Part shown: one piece after another, positions 1 to 8,308 of the stretch
Position numbering within the stretch: the first letter of the stretch is position 1
How the letters are laid out: each line of letters starts with the position of its first letter
Source of the DNA: Thiotrichaceae bacterium
GTDB taxonomy: Bacteria > Pseudomonadota > Gammaproteobacteria > Beggiatoales > Beggiatoaceae
DNA length: 35,311 nt
Reading direction: 5' to 3'
NCBI GenBank assembly: GCA_011391085.1
Contig: JAABRD010000055.1
Coordinates: 1-35,311, forward strand
Notes under the pieces: model-generated
Seen by the model: only the letters and a program-made list of their open reading frames with translations
Databases searched by the model: none
What the model was told of the DNA's origin: nothing
Position numbers and translations under genes: made by a program

Positions 1-140
1 TGCCATTAAGTTAAGGAAAACTCCGGTGGAGTGGAGGCTTTAGCCGGCCGGCCGTAGGCATCACCCCCCCACTCAAATTGCGGGGCGCCTACCGCCGGCC
101 GGCTAAAGCCTCCACTCCACCGTACCTTAACTTAATGGCA
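1..140. repeat. Family A 140-bp palindromic element
   Basis: The element starts with TGCCATTAAGTTAAGG and ends with the exact reverse complement at 125-140. Inside these ends are GGTGGAGTGGAGGCTTTAGC-type arms around a GC-rich centre. Near-identical copies in the opposite orientation lie at 6289-6428 and 28609-28748, and a truncated copy in the same orientation lies at 25167-25294. No protein is encoded. Confidence 0.9.
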
Positions 141-282
141 TTGAGGCTTTAGCCGGTGGGTGGCAGAACATGACCAAATCGCGGGGAACGGCCATCCGGC
201 TGAAGCCTCTAGTCCACCCTCCGGCTGAAGCCTCTAGTCCACCGTACTCCACGCTGGACTAGAGGCTTTAGCCGGAGAGTTT
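141..282. repeat. Family B inverted-repeat cluster
   Basis: Several copies of the GAGGCTTTAGCCGG / CCGGCTGAAGCCTC arm lie in both orientations, directly beside the preceding family A element and ahead of the rpoH terminator. The sequence could fold into strong hairpins in RNA from either strand. Confidence 0.8.
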
Positions 283-291
283 CAGACGCAC

Positions 292-328
292 AAAAAAAGA
301 AAAGCGGATGCTTATCGTCTCCGCTTTT
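292..328 (-). terminator. Rho-independent terminator of rpoH
   Basis: On the minus strand, 28 bases past the rpoH stop codon, a 9-bp stem (AAAAGCGGA at 300-308 with TCCGCTTTT at 320-328) is followed by a run of T (complement of 292-298). This is a canonical intrinsic terminator. Confidence 0.85.
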
Positions 329-356
329 CAAGCAATTCATCAATTGAGTTGTGAAG

Positions 357-1226
357 TTACGCCATCAACTTAATGTGTTTCCTAAGTTTTTTCAAGGCGT
401 TAGTCTCAATTTGACGAATCCGCTCGGCGGAGACTTGGTATTTGGCAGCCAGTTCTTGCAACGTAGCTTTGTTTTCATCCATCCAACGTCTTTGCAAAAT
501 GTCTCGACTCCGGTCATCCAGTTGTTCAAAGGCATATTGCAATTGACTGTGACCATGTTCTTCCCATTCGTCTTGTTCAATGACCATAGCGGGGTCATAG
601 CGACGATCTTCCAAATAGGCCGACGGGGCAAAGACATCATCATCATCATCGCCGTCGACAGGACCATCGAAAGAGATGTCTTGGGCGCTAAGACGTTTTT
701 CCATTTCCAGCACGTCTTTACTAGTGACGCCTAAATCCCTGGCCACATTTTCCACTTCGGCAGGCGTAAGCCAGCCCAGGCGTTTTTTCATGCTACGCAA
801 ATTGAAGAACAATTTACGTTGCGCTTTGGTCGTGACGACCTTAACAATGCGCCAGTTACGCAAAATGTATTCGTGAATTTCCGCCCGAATCCAGTGGACC
901 GCAAAGGAGACCAGACGCACGCCCATATTCGGGTCAAACCGTTTGACCGCTTTCATCAAGCCAATGTTACCTTCCTGCACCAAATCTGCCAGTGGCAAGC
1001 CATAACCCATATAGCTTTGTGCAATGTACAAGACAAAGCGTAAGTGTGACATCACCAGTTGACGTGCAGAACCCAAGTCACCTTCGCCCTGGAAACGTTC
1101 TGCCAATTTTTGTTCATCCTCGACGCTAAGGACAGGAATGGCCCGAATGGCCTGAATGTAAGTATCTAAATCTTGGTCTAGGACAGCCAATGGTGTGGTG
1201 TTACGTAAAGTGAGTGCATTTGACAT
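357..1226 (-). CDS. rpoH: RNA polymerase heat-shock sigma factor RpoH (sigma-32)
   Basis: This is a 289-residue sigma-70-family protein, about the usual length of RpoH (E. coli 284). Region 2 is seen in the core-binding and -10 recognition segment ([19 protein letters not shown] and the WIRAEI helix). The RpoH box QRKLFFNLR, which separates it from RpoD and RpoS, follows. Region 4 ends in a helix-turn-helix ([10 protein letters not shown]). It directs RNA polymerase to heat-shock promoters. An acidic run of aspartates (around residue 195) lies between regions 3 and 4. The start has a good ribosome site on the minus strand (AGGGGAG, about 8 bases upstream). A terminator follows the gene, so it appears monocistronic. 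Confidence 0.96.
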   Translation of the reverse strand: MSNALTLRNTTPLAVLDQDLDTYIQAIRAIPVLSVEDEQKLAERFQGEGDLGSARQLVMSHLRFVLYIAQSYMGYGLPLADLVQEGNIGLMKAVKRFDPNMGVRLVSFAVHWIRAEIHEYILRNWRIVKVVTTKAQRKLFFNLRSMKKRLGWLTPAEVENVARDLGVTSKDVLEMEKRLSAQDISFDGPVDGDDDDDVFAPSAYLEDRRYDPAMVIEQDEWEEHGHSQLQYAFEQLDDRSRDILQRRWMDENKATLQELAAKYQVSAERIRQIETNALKKLRKHIKLMA

Positions 1227-1582
1227 AGTTTTGTTCTCCCCTAAGAAATAATATTTTTAGCATTCGTTTCGATCATGTCGATAGATTTTATGGTTTCGAA
1301 TGCTAATTGTTAGTATAAATAAGTATAGTGATAGTTTACAGAAAGTCAAATTTTAAAAATTTGCTGCAACTTCTAATGATGGTTGGGCAACATTCCACAT
1401 TTTAATTATTTTTATAAGTGAAAAGTAATTGAGGGATTTTTTTCGTGAGAAAAGATATTTCGAGAGGAATTATAGCAAACTCGATTTTTAAATGCTAATG
1501 GTTACAAAAAATTAATTCAAGTAAAAATTATACAAAATATATGTATATGCAAAATAGATTTAACGAAGAGAACAAGGAAAAA
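1227..1582 (-). promoter_or_regulatory. AT-rich rpoH upstream region with leader hairpin
   Basis: This is about 355 bases without a gene, strongly AT-rich. An inverted repeat (TAGCATTCG at 1259-1267, CGAATGCTA at 1295-1303) would form a 9-bp stem in the rpoH leader just upstream of the AGGGGAG ribosome site. RpoH translation is temperature-controlled by mRNA structure in other gammaproteobacteria, so a similar role is possible but unproven. I cannot place the transcription start. Confidence 0.4.
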
Positions 1583-1757
1583 CTCTGATGGACTAGAGGC
1601 TTTAGCCGCAATGCCATTAAGTTAAGGTACGGTGGATTAAGCGTTAGCGTATCCACCTTCCCCGAAACTGGTGGATACGCTGACGCTTAATCCACCCTAC
1701 ATTGGCTGGATATTCCTTAACTTAATGGCATTGCGGCTAAAGCCTCTACTCCAAAAG
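1583..1757. repeat. Nested repeat: family A (1612-1730) inside family B arms
   Basis: Outer GACTAGAGGCTTTAGCCG and CGGCTAAAGCCTCTACTCC arms enclose a 119-bp family A unit with perfect 16-bp terminal inverted repeats. That unit encloses a family C palindrome (GGTGGATTAAGCG...CGCTTAATCCACC). It is three palindromes deep. The 119-bp unit is the reverse complement of 3139-3257 with 3 mismatches. Confidence 0.9.
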
Positions 1758-1781
1758 CCTCTACTCTAGTAGCAGATTGGT

Positions 1782-2906
1782 TTACACCACCACCAAATTA
1801 TCCCGATGAATCAACTCTGGTTCATCCACATACCCCAAAATCTTTTCAATTTCTTCACTAGGGTGCCGCAAAATTTTGCGAGTCTCCTCCGCACCATAAT
1901 TCACCAATCCCCGGGCCACTGTTTGACCATCGGGTCCCACACAGGCAACCATTTCGCCGCGGTCAAACTCTCCTTGAATGCGCAACACCCCAATTGACAA
2001 GAGACTCTTCCCCTTCTGACACAAGGCCCTGACGGCCCCGTCATCTAAATACAAAGTCCCCCGCATTTTGAGATGCGAAGCCAACCATTGTTTCCGCGCC
2101 GCAATGGGCGATTGACTCGGTAACAACAACGTCCCTAACTCTTCCCCAGAAGCAATTTTTAGCAATACCTCCGTAATGCGACCTGACACAATAATAGTGG
2201 CAGCCCCAGACCGGGCCGCACGGGTAGCGGCTTTTAATTTCGTCAACATTCCGCCGCAACCTAATGCACCGCCGGTTCCCCCCGCCATCGCTTCCAACCG
2301 CAGGTCCCCAGCATAACCTTCTGGCACTAAAACAGCCGTTGGATCTAAGCGCGGGTCCCGTTCGTATAAACCTTGTTGATCGGTTAAAATCACCAATAAA
2401 TCCGCTTCCACTAAGTTGGCCACTAAACTGGCCAAAGTATCGTTATCTCCTAAACGAATCTCCTCCGTAGCGACGGTATCATTTTCATTAATAACTGGTA
2501 CCACCCCCAAATTGATGAGTGTACGCAAGGTGCTACGGGCATTCAAATAACGTTGCCGATTCGCTAAATCTTCATGAGTTAACAAAATTTGGGCGGTATG
2601 CAGACCATGATTTTGAAAAAATGATTGATAGGCTTGCACCATGCCCATTTGACCTACGGCGGCGGCAGCTTGTAACTTATAAACTTCGGTAGGACGTTTC
2701 TTCCACTGTAAGCGTTTCATCCCTTCTGCCACTGCGCCAGAGGAGACTAACACCAATTCCACGCCACGTTTTTGTAAAGTGGCCATTTCGGCTACCCAAT
2801 TTTCAATGGCATCTTTGTCTAAACCGCGTCCTTCGTTGGTAAGCAAGGCACTACCAATTTTGATGACCCAGCGTTTGGATTGACCTAGTTGTTGACGTTT
2901 GTTCAT
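1782..2906 (-). CDS. proB: Glutamate 5-kinase (proline biosynthesis)
   Basis: The 374-residue protein phosphorylates L-glutamate to gamma-glutamyl phosphate, the first step to proline, in the cytoplasm. The amino-acid kinase domain (about 10-260) shows [11 protein letters not shown] for phosphate binding, [10 protein letters not shown], the glutamate-binding INENDTVA, and the GDNDTLAS and LTDQQGLY segments. A PUA domain (about 280-355) follows, as in E. coli ProB (367 aa). The start is a plain ATG with no strong ribosome site. proA is not next to it. The gene is enclosed by inverted 119-bp repeats. A plausible promoter lies upstream. Confidence 0.96.
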   Translation of the reverse strand: MNKRQQLGQSKRWVIKIGSALLTNEGRGLDKDAIENWVAEMATLQKRGVELVLVSSGAVAEGMKRLQWKKRPTEVYKLQAAAAVGQMGMVQAYQSFFQNHGLHTAQILLTHEDLANRQRYLNARSTLRTLINLGVVPVINENDTVATEEIRLGDNDTLASLVANLVEADLLVILTDQQGLYERDPRLDPTAVLVPEGYAGDLRLEAMAGGTGGALGCGGMLTKLKAATRAARSGAATIIVSGRITEVLLKIASGEELGTLLLPSQSPIAARKQWLASHLKMRGTLYLDDGAVRALCQKGKSLLSIGVLRIQGEFDRGEMVACVGPDGQTVARGLVNYGAEETRKILRHPSEEIEKILGYVDEPELIHRDNLVVV

Positions 2907-2949
2907 GGGGAACTATGATGTATGTTAAGGTGTGATAAGTAATGTTATA

Positions 2950-2978
2950 AGTGTAATACTTTGGAAGTTTCATTGCAA
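2950..2978 (-). promoter_or_regulatory. Candidate proB promoter
   Basis: Reading the minus strand, TTGCAA (2973-2978) and TACACT (2950-2955) are separated by 17 bases, a fair match to a sigma-70 promoter. It lies about 45 bases upstream of the proB start. The call rests only on motif similarity. Confidence 0.35.
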
Positions 2979-3005
2979 CCTGGATGTTACGATAGTTATT
3001 GACAG

Positions 3006-3325
3006 GTGGACTAGAGGCTAACGCCGGTGGAGTGGAGGCGTTAGCCGGCCGGTGGAGGGACACACTCCTAGCCTCAAGAGTGGGGAGATGCCTACTGCCA
3101 GCCGGCTAAAGCCTCCACTCCACCGGCGTTAGCCTCAATGCCATTAAGTTAAGGAATATCCAGCCAATGTAGGGTGGATTAAGCGTCAGTGTATCCACCA
3201 GTTTCGGGGATGGTGGATACGCTAACGCTTAATCCACCCTACCTTAACTTAATGGCATGGAGGCGTTAGCCTCTAGTCCACAGGCGAAAGCCTCCACTCC
3301 ACAGGCGAAAGTCTTTAGTCCACTC
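3006..3325. repeat. Nested repeat array upstream of proB, with family A copy at 3139-3257
   Basis: Family B arms occur here in a variant form, with GGCGTTAGCC in place of GGCTTTAGCC. They surround a 119-bp family A unit (16-bp ends at 3139-3154 and 3242-3257) that carries a family C palindrome. Further B half-sites follow to about 3325. Confidence 0.88.
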
Positions 3326-3358
3326 ATAGTACGATACCCCTCTGGGACGTAATTAAGA

Positions 3359-3407
3359 ATTATTGCGCAGTTGGCATCATTATTGCGCAGTTGGCATTAT
3401 TATTGCA
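3359..3407 (+). promoter_or_regulatory. Two tandem sigma-54-like promoter motifs in a 20-bp direct repeat
   Basis: A 20-bp unit (ATTATTGCGCAGTTGGCATC type) occurs at 3359-3378 and 3379-3398, followed by the start of a third. Each junction makes a -24/-12 arrangement: TGGCATC-N4-TTGCG at 3372-3387 and TGGCATT-N4-TTGCA at 3392-3407, close to the RpoN consensus TGGCAYG-N4-TTGCW. They lie about 270 bases upstream of the exopolysaccharide kinase start. The repeat could instead be an operator. Confidence 0.45.
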
Positions 3408-3677
3408 ATATAACTTTATAACTTCAATAAGGTGCCTTCATTAAGAACGATTATAGATAAATTTTCAATAAATTATCAATTTTCTTGGTTATCTTTACAA
3501 AATTGCAACTCCAACGTTACTTTGTAAGTTGTTGGTTGTCAAGATGTTAAGTTTGCCACGTTGCGAAATGACACGGGAAGATTATCTCCAGCACCATTAA
3601 TTTTTCACTTTCTATTTTTTCATCTGTCAGAAATAAAACGGAATGACAGGTGTGAAATCCTAATAGGAGGAATCTCT

Positions 3678-6149
3678 ATGAGTCCTACCAATGATACAAA
3701 ATTTCAACAATCTCTTTCTACTCTGGATAGCACCCAGTTTGCCAAACCACCGGAGGAAGACGAAATAGACCTGCGTACTTATTGGATGATGTTTAGCAAA
3801 TACAAAGGTCGTATTCTCTCGCTGACCGTCCTAATTGGTGTGTTAACCACACTGTTCACTTTTCAACTGCAACCCATCTATCGTTCCTCCGCAAAGTTAC
3901 TTTTGGAAACAGATAAATCCAAAGTCATTTCCATTGAGGAACTTTACAGTACAGGACAAGTCAATGATGAATTTTATCAAACTCAGGTAGGTATCTTAAA
4001 GTCTCGTCCCCTGGCCGTGAAACTGGTTGACGAATTAAAATTGGCAACCCATCCAGCTTTTGACCCGGTAGTACAACGGCAGAACCAGAAATTTTCTATC
4101 AACTGGCGTGACTGGCTACCGTCCGCTTGGTTGCCGCCGCCGGCCCCCCCCACGGCTGACCAACACTATCAGACCGTCATAGGTACGGTGATGAAGGACT
4201 TGAGTATCACGCATATACGCAACAGTCAATTAGTCGAAATCAATTTTGAATCCATTGATTCAGAATTGGCTGCCGTTGTACCCAACAAGTTGGCAGATAT
4301 TTACATTGACAGTGACTTAGAAGCGCATTTACAGAAAACTAAAGTGGCCGCCGGTTGGTTGATGGGACGAGTAGATGAATTACGAGAAAAATTGGCCACC
4401 TCAGAAAAAGCGTTGCAAGCGTATTTAGACGCACAACAATTGGTCGATGTAGCAGGTGTCAAAACCGTGGCGACTAGCCAGATTGAACAAATATCGACAG
4501 ATTTAATGACGGCCCGCCGACGCCTGACGGAAGCGGAAAATGTTTATCGTCAAGTACAAAGTGCCAAAGACAACCCAGATGCAGTAGGGTCCTTGTCAGC
4601 GATTCTTAACCATCCACTGGTGCAACAGTTTAGACAAATTGAAGCGGAGGCCCAACGCAAAATGGCAGAAGTCAGCAAGGAGTTAACTCAGGTGAAGAAA
4701 ACCAGAGATTCCGACGCATTTACAACCATGCCGGCGGTACTTGAAAACCCCTTAGTCCAACGCCTAAAAGAAGCGGAATTGATAGCCGAAGGAAAAGTCT
4801 CTGAGTTGAAACAACGCTATGGGGAAAAACATCCGCAAATGGTTATTGCCTTATCCGAATGGCAAGTGGCTAAAAGTAACTCCGACCAGCAAATTCAAAA
4901 AGTGATAGCGGCTGCCGAAATGGAACTCAAAACGGCCAAAATCAACACGGCTAGACAAATTCGTCAGGTGATCGAGAGTATCACTAAAGAATATGAAGTC
5001 GCCCGCGCCAATATGGAGGCATTGCAACGGGCGATGTCGGAAAAGGAAGTTCATATTCAAGACATCAATCGCAAAGAATATCAACTGGGAGTCCTCCAAA
5101 GAGAAGTGGATGTGAACAAACAATTGTATGACTTGTTCCTCACACGATTTAATGAAACCGATGCGTCGAAAGGGTTACAAACCTTGCAATCCACCATTGG
5201 ACGAGTGATTGATCCAGCGTTGGTAGCCACTTCTCCCTTCAAACCTAAGAAGCAGATGATTATTGGTATCAGCTTAGTGTTGGGCTTTATGTTTGCAGTC
5301 ATGTTAGCCTTCCTGATTGAGTATTTGGATAACACCATCAAGAATGGTGACGACGTGGAACAGAAGTTGGGGATGCCCTTATTAGGCACGTTACCTGATT
5401 TGAAAATCAAGAAGGGCGATAAGGAGGTGAAACCGCGGGTGATGTTTTTAGAACATGAAAGATCGCAGTTTGCAGAATCCATTCGCACCATTCGCACCGG
5501 TATCATGTTATCTAACTTGAATGCCAAAAATAAGGTGTTAGTGATAACCTCCTCCACCATGGGCGAAGGAAAAACGACGTTTGCCGTCAACCAAGCTTTT
5601 GCACTGGGTCAGATGGGACCCACGTTGTTAATTGATGCCGATATGCGTCGTCCTGCCATCGCGAAGACGTTTGGTCTGACTAACAAAAAACCTGGTTTAT
5701 CGGAATTGGTCGCAGGAACAAAAAGTATCGACGAATGTATCATTTCGGATTATGCAGATACTAAAATTCATCTGTTGCCCGGCGGCGCGATACCGCCGAA
5801 CCCCTTGGAATTACTGTCTTCGCCACAATTTAGCGACTTGTTGGAAGACTTGATGAAGAGATATACTTACATTGTCATTGACAGTCCTCCCATGCAAGCG
5901 GTTAGTGATGCCATGGTGCTATCCACCCATGCCAGTGCCATTGTGTACGTGGTCAGGGCCGATTCAACCCCCTACAAGTTAGTGCAAGAAAGCATTAAGC
6001 AACTGCGGCAAACCAATGCACATTTGCTGGGTATCGTGTTGAATAAAGTGGATACCAAAAGGTTATCCAACTACTACAATTACAAGTACGGATACTCTAA
6101 GGGTTATCATAGCGGTTACCATCAGGCGTATTACAGTCATCCCAATTAG
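3678..6149 (+). CDS. Wzc-type polysaccharide co-polymerase / tyrosine autokinase
   Basis: The 823-residue inner-membrane protein regulates exopolysaccharide chain length and export. The start at 3678 has a strong ribosome site (AGGAGG, 8 bases upstream); an upstream in-frame ATG at 3561 has none. A Wzz domain begins near residue 30, with membrane segments at about 45-65 and 526-550. Between them lies a long coiled-coil-rich periplasmic part (about 210-500). The cytoplasmic BY-kinase follows: Walker A MGEGKTTFAVN (about 627), Walker A' LLIDADMRRP (about 650) and Walker B YIVIDSPP (about 732). The tail (about 797-823) is a tyrosine cluster (NYYNYKYGYSKGY), the usual autophosphorylation site. 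A matching PHP phosphatase lies downstream. Confidence 0.93.
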   Translation: MSPTNDTKFQQSLSTLDSTQFAKPPEEDEIDLRTYWMMFSKYKGRILSLTVLIGVLTTLFTFQLQPIYRSSAKLLLETDKSKVISIEELYSTGQVNDEFYQTQVGILKSRPLAVKLVDELKLATHPAFDPVVQRQNQKFSINWRDWLPSAWLPPPAPPTADQHYQTVIGTVMKDLSITHIRNSQLVEINFESIDSELAAVVPNKLADIYIDSDLEAHLQKTKVAAGWLMGRVDELREKLATSEKALQAYLDAQQLVDVAGVKTVATSQIEQISTDLMTARRRLTEAENVYRQVQSAKDNPDAVGSLSAILNHPLVQQFRQIEAEAQRKMAEVSKELTQVKKTRDSDAFTTMPAVLENPLVQRLKEAELIAEGKVSELKQRYGEKHPQMVIALSEWQVAKSNSDQQIQKVIAAAEMELKTAKINTARQIRQVIESITKEYEVARANMEALQRAMSEKEVHIQDINRKEYQLGVLQREVDVNKQLYDLFLTRFNETDASKGLQTLQSTIGRVIDPALVATSPFKPKKQMIIGISLVLGFMFAVMLAFLIEYLDNTIKNGDDVEQKLGMPLLGTLPDLKIKKGDKEVKPRVMFLEHERSQFAESIRTIRTGIMLSNLNAKNKVLVITSSTMGEGKTTFAVNQAFALGQMGPTLLIDADMRRPAIAKTFGLTNKKPGLSELVAGTKSIDECIISDYADTKIHLLPGGAIPPNPLELLSSPQFSDLLEDLMKRYTYIVIDSPPMQAVSDAMVLSTHASAIVYVVRADSTPYKLVQESIKQLRQTNAHLLGIVLNKVDTKRLSNYYNYKYGYSKGYHSGYHQAYYSHPN

Positions 6150-6213
6150 GAAGGTAGAACGAAAACACTGTTGGACTAGAATGGTGCCAGTTTAGGAACA
6201 GCATGAAAACACT

Positions 6214-6453
6214 GGTGGACTAGAGGCTTCAGCCGGAGGGGGACGTTGCGATTTCAATTCTGTTCTGCACCTACCGGCTAAAGCCTCAATGCCATTAAGT
6301 TAAGGTACGGTGGAGTGGAGGCTTTAGCCGGCCTTCGGTAGGCGCCCCGCAATTTTAGTGGGGGGTGATGCCTATTGCCGGCCGGCTAAAGCCTCCACTC
6401 CAGCGGGATTTTCCTTAACTTAATGGCATTGCGGCCAAAGCTTCTAATCCACC
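6214..6453. repeat. Nested B/A repeat between kinase and phosphatase genes
   Basis: A family B hairpin (6214-6281) is followed by a 140-bp family A element (6289-6428) that is the inverted copy of 1-140. Family B remnants border it. It separates the kinase and phosphatase genes, so RNA crossing it would carry large hairpins. Confidence 0.88.
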
Positions 6454-6516
6454 AGCACCTATTTATGATTTTTTCCAGAAACTCAATTTCTTACCATTCA
6501 TTTTGAGGTCATCTCC

Positions 6517-7254
6517 ATGATTGATTTACATTGTCATCTCCTCCCTGGCATCGACGACGGCGCCAAAGATTTAAAAGAATCTCTAACTCTAGCCCGAATG
6601 GCCTATGCGAAGGGCATTAAAAAAATTATCGTCACGCCCCATATTCATCCAGGCCGCTACGATAACAACGCAAATAACATTCATCATGCCCTTTTAATTT
6701 TTAAACAAGCCTTAGCAGAACATCATATCCCTCTACAAGTGGGGATGGGCGCAGAAGTACGAATCGGTCCAGAAATTCCTTCTCTATTAGAGCAAAATTT
6801 AATTCCTTTTTTAGGCACCTTTGACGGTTATTCTATTTTACTGTTAGAATTTCCCTTTAATCAAATTCCATTAGGTAGCGAAAATTTGATGAGTTGGTTA
6901 TTAGCAAAAAACATTAGACCGATGATTGCCCATCCTGAAAGAAATGCCGAAATAATTGGTAACCTGAAAAAAATTCAAAACTTTGTAGAACTGGGTTGTT
7001 GGATACAAGTCACTGCTTCCTCGGTGACAGGTCAGTTTGGCAAAAAAGTCCAACTGTGTGCCCAGCAACTCTTAGAACATGGTTGGGTCAATGTGTTAGC
7101 CACCGATGCCCATAACATAGAATTTCGTCCACCCGATTTAGACAGTGGACGTTTTGCCACTGCTAAAATTATTGGGAATGCGGCAGCGTGGGCGTTGGTG
7201 AGAGAGATTCCTGAACAAATTACCAGAGGTAAGTTTGAGGAAGCACTAAATTAA
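6517..7254 (+). CDS. CpsB/YwqE-type PHP tyrosine-protein phosphatase
   Basis: The 245-residue PHP-family metalloenzyme is about the usual length for CpsB/CapC/YwqE phosphatases. Metal-binding motifs are DLHCHLLPGIDDG at residues 3-15, VTPHIHPG near 38-45, IAHPERN near 138-144 and the C-terminal ATDAHN near 196-201. Family knowledge says such enzymes dephosphorylate the tyrosine cluster of a Wzc/CpsD-type kinase, and such a kinase lies immediately upstream. The ribosome site GAGG lies about 9 bases before the ATG. The only odd point is the repeat-filled gap of about 365 bases from the kinase gene. Confidence 0.9.
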   Translation: MIDLHCHLLPGIDDGAKDLKESLTLARMAYAKGIKKIIVTPHIHPGRYDNNANNIHHALLIFKQALAEHHIPLQVGMGAEVRIGPEIPSLLEQNLIPFLGTFDGYSILLLEFPFNQIPLGSENLMSWLLAKNIRPMIAHPERNAEIIGNLKKIQNFVELGCWIQVTASSVTGQFGKKVQLCAQQLLEHGWVNVLATDAHNIEFRPPDLDSGRFATAKIIGNAAAWALVREIPEQITRGKFEEALN

Positions 7255-7264
7255 CGGCACCACC

Positions 7265-7580
7265 GCCGTTGGAGTCCGGAATTTATTCCGTCTTGCCGTT
7301 GGAGTCCGGAATTTATTCCGTCCTGCCTTTGGAGTCCGGAATTTATTCCGTCCTGCCTTTGGAGTCCGGAATAAATTCCGAACTCCAACTGCTGAAACGG
7401 AATAAATTCCGAACTCCAACTGCTGAAACGGAATAAATTCCGAACTCCAACTGCTGAAACGGAATAAATTCCGAACTCCAACTGCTGAAACGGAATAAAT
7501 TCCGAACTCCAACTGCTGAAACGGAATAAATTCCGAACTCCAACTGCTGAAACGGAATAAATTCCGAACTCCAACTGCTG
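7265..7580. repeat. Tandem array of 30/31-bp units that reverses orientation
   Basis: Three 30-bp units (starts 7265, 7295, 7325) carry GGAGTCCGGAATTTATTCCG. A junction unit from 7355 turns the array over. Six complete 31-bp units follow from 7368 with the reverse-complement core CGGAATAAATTCCGAACTCC, plus a seventh cut short near 7580. Each unit contains the palindrome GGAATAAATTCC. Units abut with no unique spacers, so this is not a CRISPR. The array fills the gap between the phosphatase gene and the next gene. Confidence 0.95.
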
Positions 7581-7595
7581 ATGAAATAAAAACAT

Positions 7596-8303
7596 ATGAA
7601 AACAATCCAATCCTGGTTCTCTAACCTCTTTATTCTCTCTCTAATGTGCCTCCTCCTTTGGCTTACTTACCTGGCCGCCTGTTGGGGAACTGCCGATGCG
7701 TTCGTTAAACAAGCGAAATTTAACATGTTGCAATGGCAAACAAAAAAAATGACTTTAGCAGACTGGCAATCCACCACCAGACTTCTCCGAATCGCCCTTG
7801 ATTTGGCACCTCAGCATCCCGAATATTTAGAATTGATGGGAGAGGTACATTATTTGCATAAATATATAACTATAAGTACAGCAAAAAGAAATTCTGCCTA
7901 CCAAAACGCCTTAATTTATTTTTCTAAAGCCCTTACACAACGACCAGTATCGGCTTACACCTGGACCAATATCGCTTTAATTAAACATCAATTAGGACGA
8001 TATGATCTTCAATTTTTTCAAGCTATCAACGCAGCCACTCGGTTAGGTCCTTGGGAACCACAAGTGCAATTAAACATTGTCGACGTGGGTCTCGCCAATT
8101 GGCAAAAGTTACCTAAACGACATCAGCAAGCGGTGTTAACCATGCTTGAACAAGGAATGCTTCATCAAGCGAAATGGGTAACCAGATTCATTGAAAAATA
8201 TCAATTTCAAGATGAACTTTGCGAATATGGGAGGAGTAGGCAAAAACCAACCTTTGCTAACTTTTGTTTAAATCGTCAATCTATTCACAACGTAGCGAGG
8301 TAA
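7596..8303 (+). CDS. Membrane-anchored TPR-like protein of the exopolysaccharide locus
   Basis: The 235-residue protein has an N-terminal hydrophobic segment (about 9-30), probably a signal anchor. A helical region follows with TPR-like spacing: LLRIALDLAPQHPEYLELMG (about 66-85) and YFSKALTQRPVSAYTWTNIA (about 108-127). It may act in the periplasm as a scaffold. Comparable small TPR proteins sit beside polysaccharide genes in other gammaproteobacteria, for example VpsP-like proteins; that link is inference. Its stop lies 5 bases before the next ATG, so the two are very likely co-translated. Confidence 0.7.
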   Translation: MKTIQSWFSNLFILSLMCLLLWLTYLAACWGTADAFVKQAKFNMLQWQTKKMTLADWQSTTRLLRIALDLAPQHPEYLELMGEVHYLHKYITISTAKRNSAYQNALIYFSKALTQRPVSAYTWTNIALIKHQLGRYDLQFFQAINAATRLGPWEPQVQLNIVDVGLANWQKLPKRHQQAVLTMLEQGMLHQAKWVTRFIEKYQFQDELCEYGRSRQKPTFANFCLNRQSIHNVAR

Positions 8304-8308
8304 TAATT

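Noticed and set aside
3561-3677. 39-residue N-terminal extension of the Wzc-type kinase
   Set aside because: It has no ribosome site and ordinary leader sequence, whereas ATG 3678 has AGGAGG at good spacing.
7265-7580. CRISPR array
   Set aside because: Repeat units abut with no unique spacers, units differ in orientation, and no cas genes are present.
7246-7610. Open minus-strand frames of about 119 residues with a repeating GIYSVSAVGVRNLFRFSSW pattern
   Set aside because: They are read from the 30/31-bp tandem array. A 31-base period cycles through all three frames, so every frame looks alike and open. There is no ribosome site and no link to a protein family.
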